A stretch of DNA of 64,000 nt, from assembly GCA_963781785.1 (NCBI GenBank), contig CAWAHD010000002.1, positions 1,550,001 to 1,614,000 of the forward strand. The letters are read 5' to 3'. The notes beneath the pieces were generated by a model. The model had not been told where the DNA came from. It ran no database searches and saw only the letters and a list, made by a program, of their open reading frames with translations. Made by a program: the position numbers and the translations under genes. This stretch comes from CAWAHD01 sp963781785 (GTDB lineage Bacteria > Planctomycetota > Planctomycetia > Isosphaerales > Isosphaeraceae). Below, piece after piece: positions 38,948 to 48,276 of this stretch. Every line of letters begins with the position of its first letter. Position 1 is the first letter of the stretch.

Positions 38948-39469
38948 GGCTCGTCTCCCTTTGGAAGAGAACTCGCGCTTCTCGCTGACTCGGCACGCGG
39001 CCTTCCCGGACGCTTGCATGCACAGATTTGCCAAACAATCCGGGCCGGTTGGCGAAATGAATCCGATCGGAGGAATTCTGCCGGTTCTTGCTTCGTTGAC
39101 AGGCCCAAGAATCTGTCGAACGGCATATGTCTCAGTTGGCGGCAGAGGCTCAGGCCACTTCCACACGTTCTGGAAAGCAGCCACCTCCACAAACTTAGCC
39201 AACAGTTGGTGACCACACCCGGCGAGGTTGCTCGCCGAATTATGCACCATGTTTACACAAAGGCAACTTTCCACCCATCGCCGTAACAGGTTAGAATGTG
39301 CCACGCGGTGGACGCGCGTCGCCGTGCGAATGGGTCGGCGCCAATCAGCACCGTCGCGCTCACGAAGTGGAGCCCGCACGCACGCGCGCGGCCGCGTGCA
39401 ACGAGAAGCCTGAGAATCATTGATAAACCCGGTTTGATATCTCGCTGATGGGGTCGAGAAGGACCCGCC
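38948..39469. other. About 0.5 kb without a recognised gene
   Basis: Upstream of the acyltransferase and before a kinase relic. No motif-bearing frame was seen. Confidence 0.35.
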
Positions 39470-39970
39470 ATGACCGAAGAGAGTCTGTTCGAGCTGGCGC
39501 TCGATGCCCCCGCGGCCGACCGTGTCACGCTCTTGGATCGAGAGTGCGCCGACGACGCGATCCTGCGCTCGCATCGAAGCACGATTGATCGCTAGGGAGC
39601 GGCCGGACGCCGAATCATCTCCCGAATCGAAATCCCGTTTCGGCGATCTGACCGGGGACGACACGGCGTCGATCTCTGCAAAGTGAGGCAGGGGGACAGA
39701 CCGCTGGAGGCGGTGCTGGCGGAACGGCTGGTGAAGGCCGCCAGCCAACTGGAAGGCGACTCGGTGGGCGATCGGCTGGTCGGTGCGGCCATGCAGGATC
39801 GGCTGGGGCAATCGCTTCTGAGCCTGGGATTTGCGGAGGAGGCGATCTCGGTATTCAAGAATGCCCGGGCGGCACGGACGGCGCTTCTGGGGCGTGAACA
39901 CGTCGACACGCTCACGTCCACGTGCAACCTGGCGGCGGCCTACCATCTCGCGGGCGAGAACCATCTGGCC
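39470..39970 (+). pseudogene. Kinase-TPR relic with the kinase domain deleted
   Basis: ATG 39470 opens M-T-E-E-S-L-F-E-L-A-L-D-A-P, followed by R-V-T-L-L-D-R-E-C-A-D-D, the standard N-terminus of planctomycete kinase-TPR proteins, and stops at 39595. From about 39683 another frame carries R-L-V-K-A-A-S-Q-L-E-G-D-S-V-G-D and L-G-Q-S-L-L-S-L-G-F-A-E-E-A-I, a TPR part of the same kind of protein. The whole kinase catalytic domain (about 280 residues) is missing between them. This is a deletion relic, not a sequencing slip. Confidence 0.75.
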
Positions 39971-40020
39971 CGGCCGCGCGCGTCGGGCGAGCCGTGCTTG
40001 CTCACGCTGGATCTTAAGTC

Positions 40021-40748
40021 GGCCTGTTCATCTTCGACGAGCCGCAGCAGTCGATCCTGAGTGTCGAGGCCAAGGACTGCAAGACCACCAAATTCCGCGA
40101 CGATAGGGGCACCGACCTCGCTCCGGACCCCGACGAACCTGTGGGACGCGAGATGCCCAAAAATCCGGTGTTCGGCCCGGAGGAAGGCCCAGTCTCGGCC
40201 GAGGTCGATCCGGGTGATCATCGCGCGACGGTCACGATCCGTTCACCTCGGCTTCCAGCGGGCGGATCGAATCGTCTGCTGCTCGAAGTCATCTTGGTTG
40301 TGCGGTATGCGCGGGAGAGAAGACCGTCGAGCAGAAGAACGTCAACCTGAGGCTGGACAAGTTCACGTCGGGCCCGTACTCGGTGGTTGTGATGAGCCAG
40401 GACAACTCGAATCGGCGATTCGTCCAAGGAGGCGGCACCCAGGTCATCTTGTTCCATCAAGGCCCCCTGCGCGACGTCAAGAAGGTCGCGTTCGTCGGGC
40501 CGGACGGCCAGGAGATCCCGTCGAGAGCCCGTGGCTCGGGACAGAGTGGGTCGGCATACCAGAACTACTATTCGCTCTCGGAGAAGGTCGAGACCTGCAC
40601 GATCCGTCTCACCGGGCCGGAGACCGTCGAGACGGTGAGCATGGCGGTCGGAATCAACACGGGCATCGGTTTCCCTTCCTTCGCAAGCCGGCGCATCGTG
40701 ACGACCCCCGAGCCGCGACCGACGGTCACCGGCGCGGCGCCAAAGTGA
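40021..40748 (+). pseudogene. Fragment of an unrecognised protein with an internal frameshift
   Basis: The first part (from about 40024) reads G-L-F-I-F-D-E-P-Q-Q-S-I-L-S-V-E-A, then continues to V-S-A-E-V-D-P-G-D-H. After a shift near 40305-40315 a second part reads A-G-E-K-T-V-E-Q-K-N-V-N-L-R-L-D-K-F and ends at 40748. No start codon fits the first part, and a TAA precedes it in frame, so the N-terminus has been lost. The whole looks like a beta-rich domain, but no family is recognised. Confidence 0.45.
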
Positions 40749-41421
40749 GTTCGAACTCACTCTCACTCGCTGGCAACTCCCGGATATCGTCGTAACGCGC
40801 TGGTATTCCCGGCGTTGACACGCCGGGCTTTACGATGCCGCTGGGCACGGGGCTGAAAGATGCCCAAAGAATCGACGCGATGCCGTACGCACCGCGCTGC
40901 GCCAGTCGAACCGTGAGCGGTTCCGGTTCGAGCCAAGATCTGGCGATCGCCTCGTCCAGTGAACAATCTCGAGCGGGTGGATTGAAGCAGGAGCGGCTCG
41001 GTGGTCACTCGTCTGATCTCCCCGCGGTGCGGATCGGTGCTTCCGTGGCTTTATCGGGGCAGCCAGACGAACGAACGGCAGCCGCGGAGTCTGCAACCAT
41101 CTTGGTGCTTTGCCGTGTCGCTCAAGAGCTGGCCGACAACTTCGGAGGCGGCAATTCGCTGAACGGGACCGGCCGTCATTACACTGCGTGTCCTGCTGAT
41201 TCGCTGGGACTGGAGCTCGACGCTCAGCTCGCCCCTTGACACCAGGTCTCTCCAGATATGTAATGAGCGCGAACGGGCGAGGAAAGCGGAGTCTTATCAA
41301 TCGACTTCTGCGTGAGGAGCTACCTTACCTCGTTTGCTTTTCACCGTGATCGCTCCTTCAGCAGTCGGCTCGATCGGTCCCTGGTTCGCGACTGAGCAGA
41401 CTCGAAAAGGGAGAGACCCAA
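40749..41421. other. About 0.67 kb without a recognised gene
   Basis: Frames are open on both strands over several hundred bases but carry no motif. The A/G-rich end before 41422 gives the ribosome site of the next gene. Confidence 0.35.
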
Positions 41422-43001
41422 ATGGCCCACGACTGGTGGATGTTTCATGCCAATGAAGAACATACCGGTCACGCGGCAGGCCCCAGCAGCATCGACTCCA
41501 ACAATGTCAGCGCGATGGCACTCCACAAGCAAGTCGCCGTTGACTTCGATATCATCAGCATCCCCACAATCGTGGGCAGAAAAGTATACGTTGGCACCAC
41601 GAGCCCCAACTCGGGTGGTTCTCTTTATCGCATCGACTTAGCTTCGGGCTCCATCGAAAAGCAGTTCAGCGTGCCATTCGCGGGTGGTGGCGTTTGGAAT
41701 TCCGGGATCGGCAGCTCGCCGGCGGTAACAGGGGGACGCGTGTATTTCGCATCTCTCGACGGAAAGGTGTACTGTCTGGATGCCAGCACCTTTGACCCAG
41801 TCTGGACTACGCCCACGGATTTGCGTAACCCGGATCCGAGCCATCACCAGCCTGTCGACAATAGCAACGCAGCCGTTGCCTGCTGGACGTCGCCTCTGGT
41901 TGTGAAAGGGAATGTCTACGTTGGCGTCGGTCTCGGTGAAGACGGCCCGCCACCGGGTGCGGCTTTCGGCTTTATCTACTGTCTGCACGCCGCCACTGGC
42001 AACGTCAAGTGGCTGTTTTGCACAAACAAATTCAGCGGCGTGACCGAGAACAGCCCCAATGACATCCCACACTCGCTGCTCAACTACTTACCACCAGGTA
42101 CTCCGCCTCCCGCGCCGTTTACGCGACATTCGAGCGATCCGCCGTCGCGCGGCGCCTCAGTGTGGTCACCTCCAGCTTACGATTCTGTGAGCAATTGCGT
42201 CTTCTTCGGGACAGGCAACCCCTCTCCCGACGGTCCTTTACCAAACTCGGCGTATTCCAGCGGAGCGGTGGCACTGCATGCCGACAGCGGGGCGTTTCAC
42301 GGGTTCTTCCAACCGACGGCGGCGGACAGTTACCGGCCGGACGACGACGACGTCGACGTGCCTTCGGGCCCGACGGTTTTTTGCGCGGTCACGAGCGTGT
42401 CGTGGGGATCGGCGGCAAGAACGGATATTACTTCCTTCTTGATCCCCATACCATGAAAAAACGTGGTGGGCGACAGCTCTTGCCCTACAAGCATGACGAT
42501 CCCAGTCAGCCGCTGCCGCTGGTGGATCCTGGAGCGGCCATGGGACCTGGGGAAGACCACTCGGGAATCTACGGCTCGGCGGCCGTCCATTTTGGATTGG
42601 GTTATCTCTTTGTGGGCCTGGGCGGCTGGGGCGGCGCCATCGATTCCGGGACAACGCCCTTTCTCCGCGCCCTCAAGTGGGACAACTCGCTGGCAGACGC
42701 GTGGCACACGCACGTCGGCGGTGACGGAGTGCGCCGTTATACCGTTCCTAAACCGCCTATGTACACAACCCCCCAGGAGTTGGTTGCAGGTTCGCCCGCA
42801 GTCGTGAACGACGTCGTATTCGTCCCGACCAACAAGCCGGCGCTTTACGCGTTGGACGCGGCCACGGGAGCTTACCGCTGGTCCGCTCCGGGGCTTCCCG
42901 CGGGGCTCCCAGGCAATACCGAAGTCTACATTGTCGGGCCGGCAATTCACGAAAAGTATGTGGTGGTCGGATGCCAGAATGCGGTCTACATTTTCGCCTA
43001 G
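41422..43001 (+). CDS. PQQ-like beta-propeller protein, frameshifted
   Basis: ATG 41422 follows AAAAGGGAGAG. The protein is a pyrroloquinoline-quinone-type propeller with several blades marked by G-x-V-Y-x-L-D-A or similar, for example G-K-V-Y-C-L-D-A-S, F-I-Y-C-L-H-A-A-T-G and A-L-Y-A-L-D-A-A-T-G-A-Y-R-W. No signal peptide is apparent. Near 42377-42382 a T6 run replaces T7: restoring it gives T-V-F-L-R-G-H-E-R-V-V-G-I-G-G. Restored length is about 526 residues. No cofactor-binding Cys pair is seen, so enzymatic activity is uncertain. Confidence 0.8.
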
Positions 43002-43082
43002 CCAACGCCTACAGCCGGCTGATGAATTGTGTATGGCGCGCCGGGTGCCATACTTTTGCGGCCCATCAACCAGGTGGACTCC

Positions 43083-43621
43083 ATGATTGGCATCATTCTG
43101 CTCCTTGGCCTCGCATTGGCGCTTGACAGCTTCGCCGTCTCGGCGAGCGTTGGCGCCACTGGTCTGAGCCGGTCCCAACATCTCAGACTGTCCCTCGCCT
43201 TCGGCATCTGTGACGGTTTGGGTTCCCTGTTCGGCACCATGCTCGAGATTGGACCGAATGACAGCGCGAACCGATGGCTTCTCTGGATCGGCCCGCTGAC
43301 GGTCGCCGCTTATGCCCTGTATGTACTCCTACTCGCGAAGCTGACCCTGTCCTTGGGAAGTCGCTCGGGTTCTCGCTGGTTGGTCTGCGGCCTGCCGCTG
43401 TGCCTGAGCCTGGACAATCTCCTGGTCGGAGGACGTCTCGGCGCGTTGGGGCTGCCAGCGCCCGTCACGGCGGTGCTCTTCGGGCTTTGTAGCGGCTTGT
43501 TGGCCTTCGCTGGCCTTCGATTGGGTTGGTCGGGCGCGGCTCGCTGGCCATACCAGGCCCGTGCGCAGGGCTGCTTGGCCTGTTCCTGCTTGCCGTGATC
43601 ATCGCTATGTTTCCAGAGTAA
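43083..43621 (+). CDS. MntP-like (DUF204) membrane efflux protein, frameshifted near its end
   Basis: ATG 43083 follows AGGTGG. The family's paired motif is visible: A-L-D-S-F-A-V-S-A-S-V-G (first repeat) and S-L-D-N-L-L-V-G-G-R-L-G (second repeat), where the Asp residues are essential in MntP. Six helices are predicted. Near 43535-43540 a base is missing. The restored C-terminus reads G-S-L-A-I-P-G-P-C-A-G-L-L-G-L-F-L-L-A-V-I-I-A-M-F to TAA 43621. Manganese export is plausible, but the family is diverse. Confidence 0.75.
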
Positions 43622-43775
43622 GCTTACTTTCCTCTCGAATCACGACATCGTCGGAAGCCAGCAGCGAGTCTTCGCGGCCGATGAGCTCGGGCGATGACAG
43701 TTCTTCCAGGACGGCATTATAATCCAGCTCGGCGATCGTGACCTTGAGCCGGCCGAGCAGCCTGGCGATCGAGGC

Positions 43776-44015
43776 TGAGATTGAACGTGTGGCACAAATG
43801 CGGCTTCAACCCGATCGCACGCCAGACACGGTTGACCAGCGAGCGATTGGTTCCGAGAGCCTCCGCCAGGGTGCGCGTGCTCTAACGAGTCGCGTTGGAG
43901 GGCTTCTCCTGCGTTGTCAGCTCGATGATTCGCCGGACGAGATCGTCGCGAGCCTTTGGTGGTCGCCCGCCGCGCGGTGCGTCCTTCCCAAGGCCCGCGA
44001 TGCCCGACCCGGCAA
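43776..44015 (-). pseudogene. IS630-type transposase N-terminal relic
   Basis: On the minus strand a frame reads G-K-D-A-P-R-G-G-R-P-P-K, then I-I-E-L-T-T-Q-E-K-P, then S-T-R-T-L-A-E-A-L-G-T-N-R-S-L-V-N-R-V-W-R-A-I-G-L-K-P-H, the helix-turn-helix of IS630-type transposases. A TAG stands where the Trp of T-x-W-S-T-R is expected. The DDE domain is absent. No inverted repeats were found. Confidence 0.65.
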
Positions 44016-44151
44016 ATCGAATGCGCTAGCCCATCCAGTGTGTCATCGGAGGCATTGTGGACACGACCTTCATGCTGGGCGGCGACTTGCCATTCGTGCC
44101 CGTCTACCGAGCGCCCCGAGCGTCTTCATCGTAGCAACGGGTGGCCACGGT

Positions 44152-45207
44152 TTAGTCGTTGGGTCCGGACGTCGGCCCCGACCGCGGCGACGTCAGTTCT
44201 TTCAGTTTTGCATAGACCACAGGATCGTCACGCGCACCCTCAAAGCGAAACGGGTAGCGTTGATTGATTTCGTTGGCCATCAATCCCCACGACGCTCCGT
44301 GGGTCACACGCAACTCCGCAGCGCGGGCGCCCTTGTCCTTGAGCTTGTCGTCCTCGTTGCAGACGATCGGCTTCCCGTATTTCTTAAGCGCTCTGATGTG
44401 GGCGGGTATATCATCGAGCGCCGTGCCGTTGAAGTGGATGAGCAGGAAGTCGGCGACCCTGGCCACCTTGTCGGGATCGCGTCCATCTCCCAGCCCGGCA
44501 GTCGAGACCAGCAGACCCGGCGCGGCCTTGTGCACCAGACGGATCAGCTCGACCTGCCGGTAGTCGGTGCGCAGTAACGGGTGGTCGAAACCGCTATGGC
44601 CGAACTCGTTGGCAATTTCGAGCACGACGTTCCGGAAGCCACACTTCCGGATCCAGCCCGCCGCATTGGCCACCGCGGTGCGCACGACGTCTGCGCCGTT
44701 CAGGACCTGGTCTTGCGTCTGGTAGAAGCAGCCGAGGATGACCACCAGACCGTGCCGGTCGCACGCTTCGATGACACGCCGCACACGGGAAGGGTACGAC
44801 TCGCGCAGCGACCCGTCCGGAGCGAACGCCGAGTTGACGGCCCCTTCGTACCGAGGTCTTCCGCCTTGCATGCAGATCGTGACGGCGACGATCCCGTGCG
44901 CGGCATAATCCGGCAGGCGCGACAGGAATCGGTTCGTGTTCGCCTCGGCGTCGAACTCCGGCTTGCGCCGGTCGAGGCCCCGCCCCAGCGAGAAGTAATC
45001 CTCGCAGAGGCCGGACAAGGTGCTCGTCATCGAATACAGGACCAACTGGCCGAACCACTCGCGCGGGACGCGCCCGTCTCTGAACATGCGCTCGAAGAGA
45101 GGGTCGAGTGCCTCAATGTCGATCAAGGTCTCGTTCACGTCGAAGACGACGACCGAAGGCTTCCTGTCGTTCCATCGCGTGCGGGCTCGAATGCTGGGGA
45201 GGCACAT
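44152..45207 (-). CDS. Chimeric protein: haloacid-dehalogenase N-terminus fused to a TIM-barrel glycosidase-like part
   Basis: A 351-residue open frame with its own ribosome site (AAGGAG) and ATG 45207. Residues 18-70 match the start of type II haloacid dehalogenases: V-V-V-F-D-V-N-E-T-L-I-D with the nucleophile Asp, then L-F-E-R-M-F and E-W-F-G-Q-L-V-L-Y. From about residue 72 the sequence changes to a barrel with A-H-G-I-V-A-V-T-I-C-M-Q-G-G, N-S-A-F-A-P-D-G-S-L-R, V-V-I-L-G-C-F-Y, E-I-A-N-E-F-G-H and L-V-S-T-A-G-L-G-D-G. The rest of the dehalogenase and the N-terminus of the glycosidase-like part are missing. It probably arose from a deletion. Activity is doubtful. Confidence 0.78.
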   Translation of the reverse strand: MCLPSIRARTRWNDRKPSVVVFDVNETLIDIEALDPLFERMFRDGRVPREWFGQLVLYSMTSTLSGLCEDYFSLGRGLDRRKPEFDAEANTNRFLSRLPDYAAHGIVAVTICMQGGRPRYEGAVNSAFAPDGSLRESYPSRVRRVIEACDRHGLVVILGCFYQTQDQVLNGADVVRTAVANAAGWIRKCGFRNVVLEIANEFGHSGFDHPLLRTDYRQVELIRLVHKAAPGLLVSTAGLGDGRDPDKVARVADFLLIHFNGTALDDIPAHIRALKKYGKPIVCNEDDKLKDKGARAAELRVTHGASWGLMANEINQRYPFRFEGARDDPVVYAKLKELTSPRSGPTSGPND

Positions 45208-45229
45208 TCCGGCGCTCCTTCCTCGCTGG

Positions 45230-46204
45230 TTAATCGTGGACGACCACGATCTTTCCGGCGGCCTCGTTCGCCTCCATGATGCGATGCGCCTCGCGGATCT
45301 GTTCGAAACGCAAGACGCGAGACGGCTTCGCCCCGAGGCGGCCCGCCGCCACGTCGGCGGCGATCTTCTGGAGCGGAACGTCGGAGAGCGGGAAACCCGG
45401 GGTGCCGAAGACGAAGCTGCCGAAGAAGGTCAGGTAGACGCCGCTCGCCATCTGCAAGAGCGGGTTGAAGTCGGCGATCGGCGCGAGCCCGCCCAGCCAC
45501 CCGGCGAGGCAGGCGCGTCCGCCGCGGCGGAGCATCGCCAGCGAATCGAGGATCGTGCTGTTGCCGACCAGGTCGAGCACCGCGTCGAGCTTCTTCGCCT
45601 CGGCGATCCGCTTGGAAAGATCCGGCTCTTCCCGCTCGACGCGCTCGACTCCGAGCTTCTCGAGCATCGCGAACCGCTCGCGGCTCCGGGTGGTGGCGAT
45701 GACCTTCAGCCCCGCATTGACGGCCAGCTTCACGGCCGCCTGGCCGAACGACGAGGTTGCGCCGCGGATCACCAGCGTCTGGCCCTTTGTAATCTCGAGG
45801 TTGCGGAACAGGCAAGTCCACGCGGTCGCATAGGTCTCGGGGAGCGCCGCGAGCTCGGCCCAGGAAAGATCAGACTCGATGAGGGCGACGTTCGACGCAG
45901 GGGCGCGGGTGTATTCGGCGTAGCTCCCGTTGATTGTCCGGCCAAGGCCCCCCATGAGCGCGGCCACCTTCGCCCCGACCGGGAACTCGCCGCCCGGGCA
46001 GGACTTCACGAGGCCGACGCACTCGATCCCGCTGACCTCGGCGGCCTCGGCCCACTCGCCCCGGCGCATGTGCATCTCGGCGTGATTGATCCCGAACGCC
46101 TTGATCTGGATGACGACGTGGCCGGCTTTCGGCTCCGGCTCGGGGATATCCTTGTAAACGAGGCTGTCGAGCCCTCCAGACTTCTCGATGATGATGGCAC
46201 GCAT
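45230..46204 (-). CDS. Zinc-free MDR-family oxidoreductase (quinone-reductase-like)
   Basis: 324 residues starting at ATG 46204 after CGGAGG. It begins M-R-A-I-I-I-E-K-S-G-G and has G-I-N-H-A-E near residue 46, then the nucleotide-binding region V-I-R-G-A-T-S-S-F-G-Q-A-A-V. The zinc-binding Cys cluster of alcohol dehydrogenases is absent, so a quinone-oxidoreductase type of NAD(P)H enzyme is likely. It lies between the chimera and the hydrolase on the same strand, probably one operon. Confidence 0.87.
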   Translation of the reverse strand: MRAIIIEKSGGLDSLVYKDIPEPEPKAGHVVIQIKAFGINHAEMHMRRGEWAEAAEVSGIECVGLVKSCPGGEFPVGAKVAALMGGLGRTINGSYAEYTRAPASNVALIESDLSWAELAALPETYATAWTCLFRNLEITKGQTLVIRGATSSFGQAAVKLAVNAGLKVIATTRSRERFAMLEKLGVERVEREEPDLSKRIAEAKKLDAVLDLVGNSTILDSLAMLRRGGRACLAGWLGGLAPIADFNPLLQMASGVYLTFFGSFVFGTPGFPLSDVPLQKIAADVAAGRLGAKPSRVLRFEQIREAHRIMEANEAAGKIVVVHD

Positions 46205-46299
46205 GTCGGACCTCCGATCGCGGTTGATGAAACACGCCCTCGTCGGGCCGGGCCGGGCCGCGCCCCACGGCACGGCGCGGCCCATCCCGTCCCGTCAAT

Positions 46300-47154
46300 T
46301 CATTCGGAAAGGAACTCCCGGATCGCCGCAGCGATCGGCTCGGCGTGCGTTTCGAGCGCGAAGTGCCCGGTGTCGAAGAAGCGGACCTCGGCCTCCGGGA
46401 TGTCGCGCTGGAACGCCTTCGCGCCGGCAGGCAGGAAGAAGGGATCGTTCTGGCCCCAGACCGCCAGGAGCCGCGGCCGGTGCTTGCGGAAGTAGTCCTG
46501 AAATGCCGGATACAGCGCCACGTTGCTCGCGTAGTCGCGGAAGAGGTCGAGCTGGATCTCGTCCGCTCCCGGCCGCGTCAAGTAGAAGTCGTCGAGCGAA
46601 TAGCCGTCGGGGGAGACGGCGGACGCGTCCGGCACGCCATGGGTATACTGCCAGAGCGTCGCCTTTGGGTTCAGGAAGGCCCGGAGAGTCTCCCGGTTGG
46701 CCGGCGACGGCTCCCGCCAGTAAGCACGGATCGGGTTCCAGCCGTCGCTTAGGCCTTGCTCGTAGGCGTTGCCGTTCTGGGAGATGATCGCGGCGATCCG
46801 TTCCGGGTGCCACATCGCGATGCGGAAGCCTGTCGGCGCGCCGTAGTCGAAGATGTAGAGCGCGAATCGGTCGAGGCCCTTGAGCTCGGCGAAGCGCTCC
46901 ACGACCCGGGCGAGATTGTCGAACGTGTACCCGAACTTGTCCGGTCCCGGCATCGCGGTGCGGCCAAACCCCGGGAGGTCGGGCGCGATGATGTGAAAGC
47001 GGTCGGCCAGGCGTGGGATCAGATCCCGGAACATGTGGCTCGAGGTGGGAAAGCCGTGAAGCAAGAGCAGCTTGGGCGACTCGGGATTCCCGGCTTCGCG
47101 ATAGAAGACGTCGAGCCCTTCGACGTCGATCGTGCGGTATCTCACAGGGGTCAC
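46300..47154 (-). CDS. Alpha/beta hydrolase with Asp nucleophile (haloalkane-dehalogenase/epoxide-hydrolase-like)
   Basis: 284 residues from GTG 47154, which follows GAGGAG (ATG 47196 and GTG 47145 are alternatives). The oxyanion segment is L-L-L-H-G-F-P-T-S-S. The nucleophile elbow is F-D-Y-G-A-P-T-G with Asp, not Ser, which points to haloalkane dehalogenases and epoxide hydrolases. G-Q-N-D-P-F and D-T-G-H-F give the other catalytic residues. It is the first gene of a leftward block with the MDR reductase and the chimera. The CGNR regulator is divergent. Confidence 0.88.
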   Translation of the reverse strand: MTPVRYRTIDVEGLDVFYREAGNPESPKLLLLHGFPTSSHMFRDLIPRLADRFHIIAPDLPGFGRTAMPGPDKFGYTFDNLARVVERFAELKGLDRFALYIFDYGAPTGFRIAMWHPERIAAIISQNGNAYEQGLSDGWNPIRAYWREPSPANRETLRAFLNPKATLWQYTHGVPDASAVSPDGYSLDDFYLTRPGADEIQLDLFRDYASNVALYPAFQDYFRKHRPRLLAVWGQNDPFFLPAGAKAFQRDIPEAEVRFFDTGHFALETHAEPIAAAIREFLSE

Positions 47155-47290
47155 CTCAGCTCTCCTCGTGAAAGATAACCTTGCCGATGGCGGCAAACGG
47201 TTTGAATAGTCCCGTCAGTGATTCCAAGCATTTCTGAATTGAAGCATTAAGCTCGATTCAGTTTGTCGAGTTAGTAACCACATAGAGTTC

Positions 47291-47328
47291 ACTTGACAGG
47301 TTATGGTGCGCGGCGTAACCTGTCAAGT
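47291..47328. promoter_or_regulatory. Perfect 13-bp inverted repeat between divergent genes; candidate operator with divergent promoters
   Basis: ACTTGACAGGTTA (47291-47303) is exactly inverted at 47316-47328, with twelve bases between. On each strand the arm holds TTGACA (47293-47298 on the plus strand), which is followed after 17 bases by TAACCT. So the same palindrome could serve as a -35/-10 pair in both directions and as a dimer-binding site. It is 44 bases upstream of the CGNR gene and 137 bases from the hydrolase start. Confidence 0.65.
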
Positions 47329-47371
47329 GGATTTCGACGGGTTATCGAAGACCCGTGCGAGGACGCATCGG

Positions 47372-47998
47372 ATGAGCGATCACAAACCGCCGGCGATCTT
47401 CCTATCTGGCTCGCTCGGCCTCGATTTCCTGAACACCGTGGCTACGCCGGCGGACGAGCAGGTCGACTGGATCGACGACGGCGACGGCCTGCTCGCCTGG
47501 CTGGAACAGGCGCAGCTCGTTCCGGCAAAGGTCCTGGAGGCCCTGAAGGGCCAGGCGATGCCGGGCGAGCTCGACGGCGTCGCGGCCCGGGCTCGGAACC
47601 TGCGCGAATGGTTCCGAGGGTTCGTCAAGGCGCGGAGCGGTCGGAGGCTCGCTGCCCACGACCTGCGTGAACTGGAGCCGCTGAACCACTTGCTCGACCG
47701 CGACGAACGATTCGATCAGATCGTGTCCGAGGCCGAGAGACGGGCTGCCGCTCTGCGGCTGATGACGCTGCGGCGATGGCGTTCCCCGGAATCGCTGCTC
47801 TTGCCGATCGGCGAGGAAATCGCCAGATTCCTGTGCAGCGAAGATTTTCAATATGTCAAGGCCTGCGAGGGTTCGACCTGCACGCTTTTGTTCGTGCATC
47901 GCACGCGCAGGCGCGCCCGCCGATGGTGCAGCATGGCGATCTGCGGAAACAGGGCGAAGCAGGCCGCCCACCGCAACCGGCGGAAGGCGGACCAGTGA
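47372..47998 (+). CDS. ABATE/CGNR zinc-finger transcriptional regulator
   Basis: 208 residues, ATG 47372 after GAGGA. The N-terminal ABATE domain has S-L-G-L-D-F-L-N-T. The C-terminal CGNR zinc finger has C-E-G-S-T-C-T-L-L-F and R-R-W-C-S-M-A-I-C-G-N-R-A-K, so all four Cys ligands are present. Such proteins bind DNA through the zinc finger. Placed next to the palindrome and divergent from the hydrolase/MDR block, it is the likely regulator of that block and of itself (inference). Confidence 0.88.
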   Translation: MSDHKPPAIFLSGSLGLDFLNTVATPADEQVDWIDDGDGLLAWLEQAQLVPAKVLEALKGQAMPGELDGVAARARNLREWFRGFVKARSGRRLAAHDLRELEPLNHLLDRDERFDQIVSEAERRAAALRLMTLRRWRSPESLLLPIGEEIARFLCSEDFQYVKACEGSTCTLLFVHRTRRRARRWCSMAICGNRAKQAAHRNRRKADQ

Positions 47999-48276
47999 AC
48001 CCGTCGAGCGATACGGGGCTTCGGGCTCCGGAATGATGAAAACCGTGCCGCCTCACGTGAGGCATCAGCGATCCTCACAAGACGGATGTCCACAAACACG
48101 AAAGCGCAGGGTGCGCTGAGTCCGCGACGACACACCATAATGTGTGGAGACCCCCATTTCGACCCGTTCCTGACCAGCGGATCGGCACCGAAATCCATCC
48201 TGCTCACCGACCGCCTCGTCCATCCACTCCCCGTGTGCGAACGTCTTACACGGCTTCTTCGCCAAAATCCGCGTTC

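Noticed and set aside
38948..39964. N-terminal extension of the acyltransferase frame
   Set aside because: The extension has random composition. ATG 38947 has a ribosome site and directly precedes the family start.
47291..47328. Reading the palindrome as a transcription terminator
   Set aside because: There is no T-run on either side and it lies between divergent gene starts.
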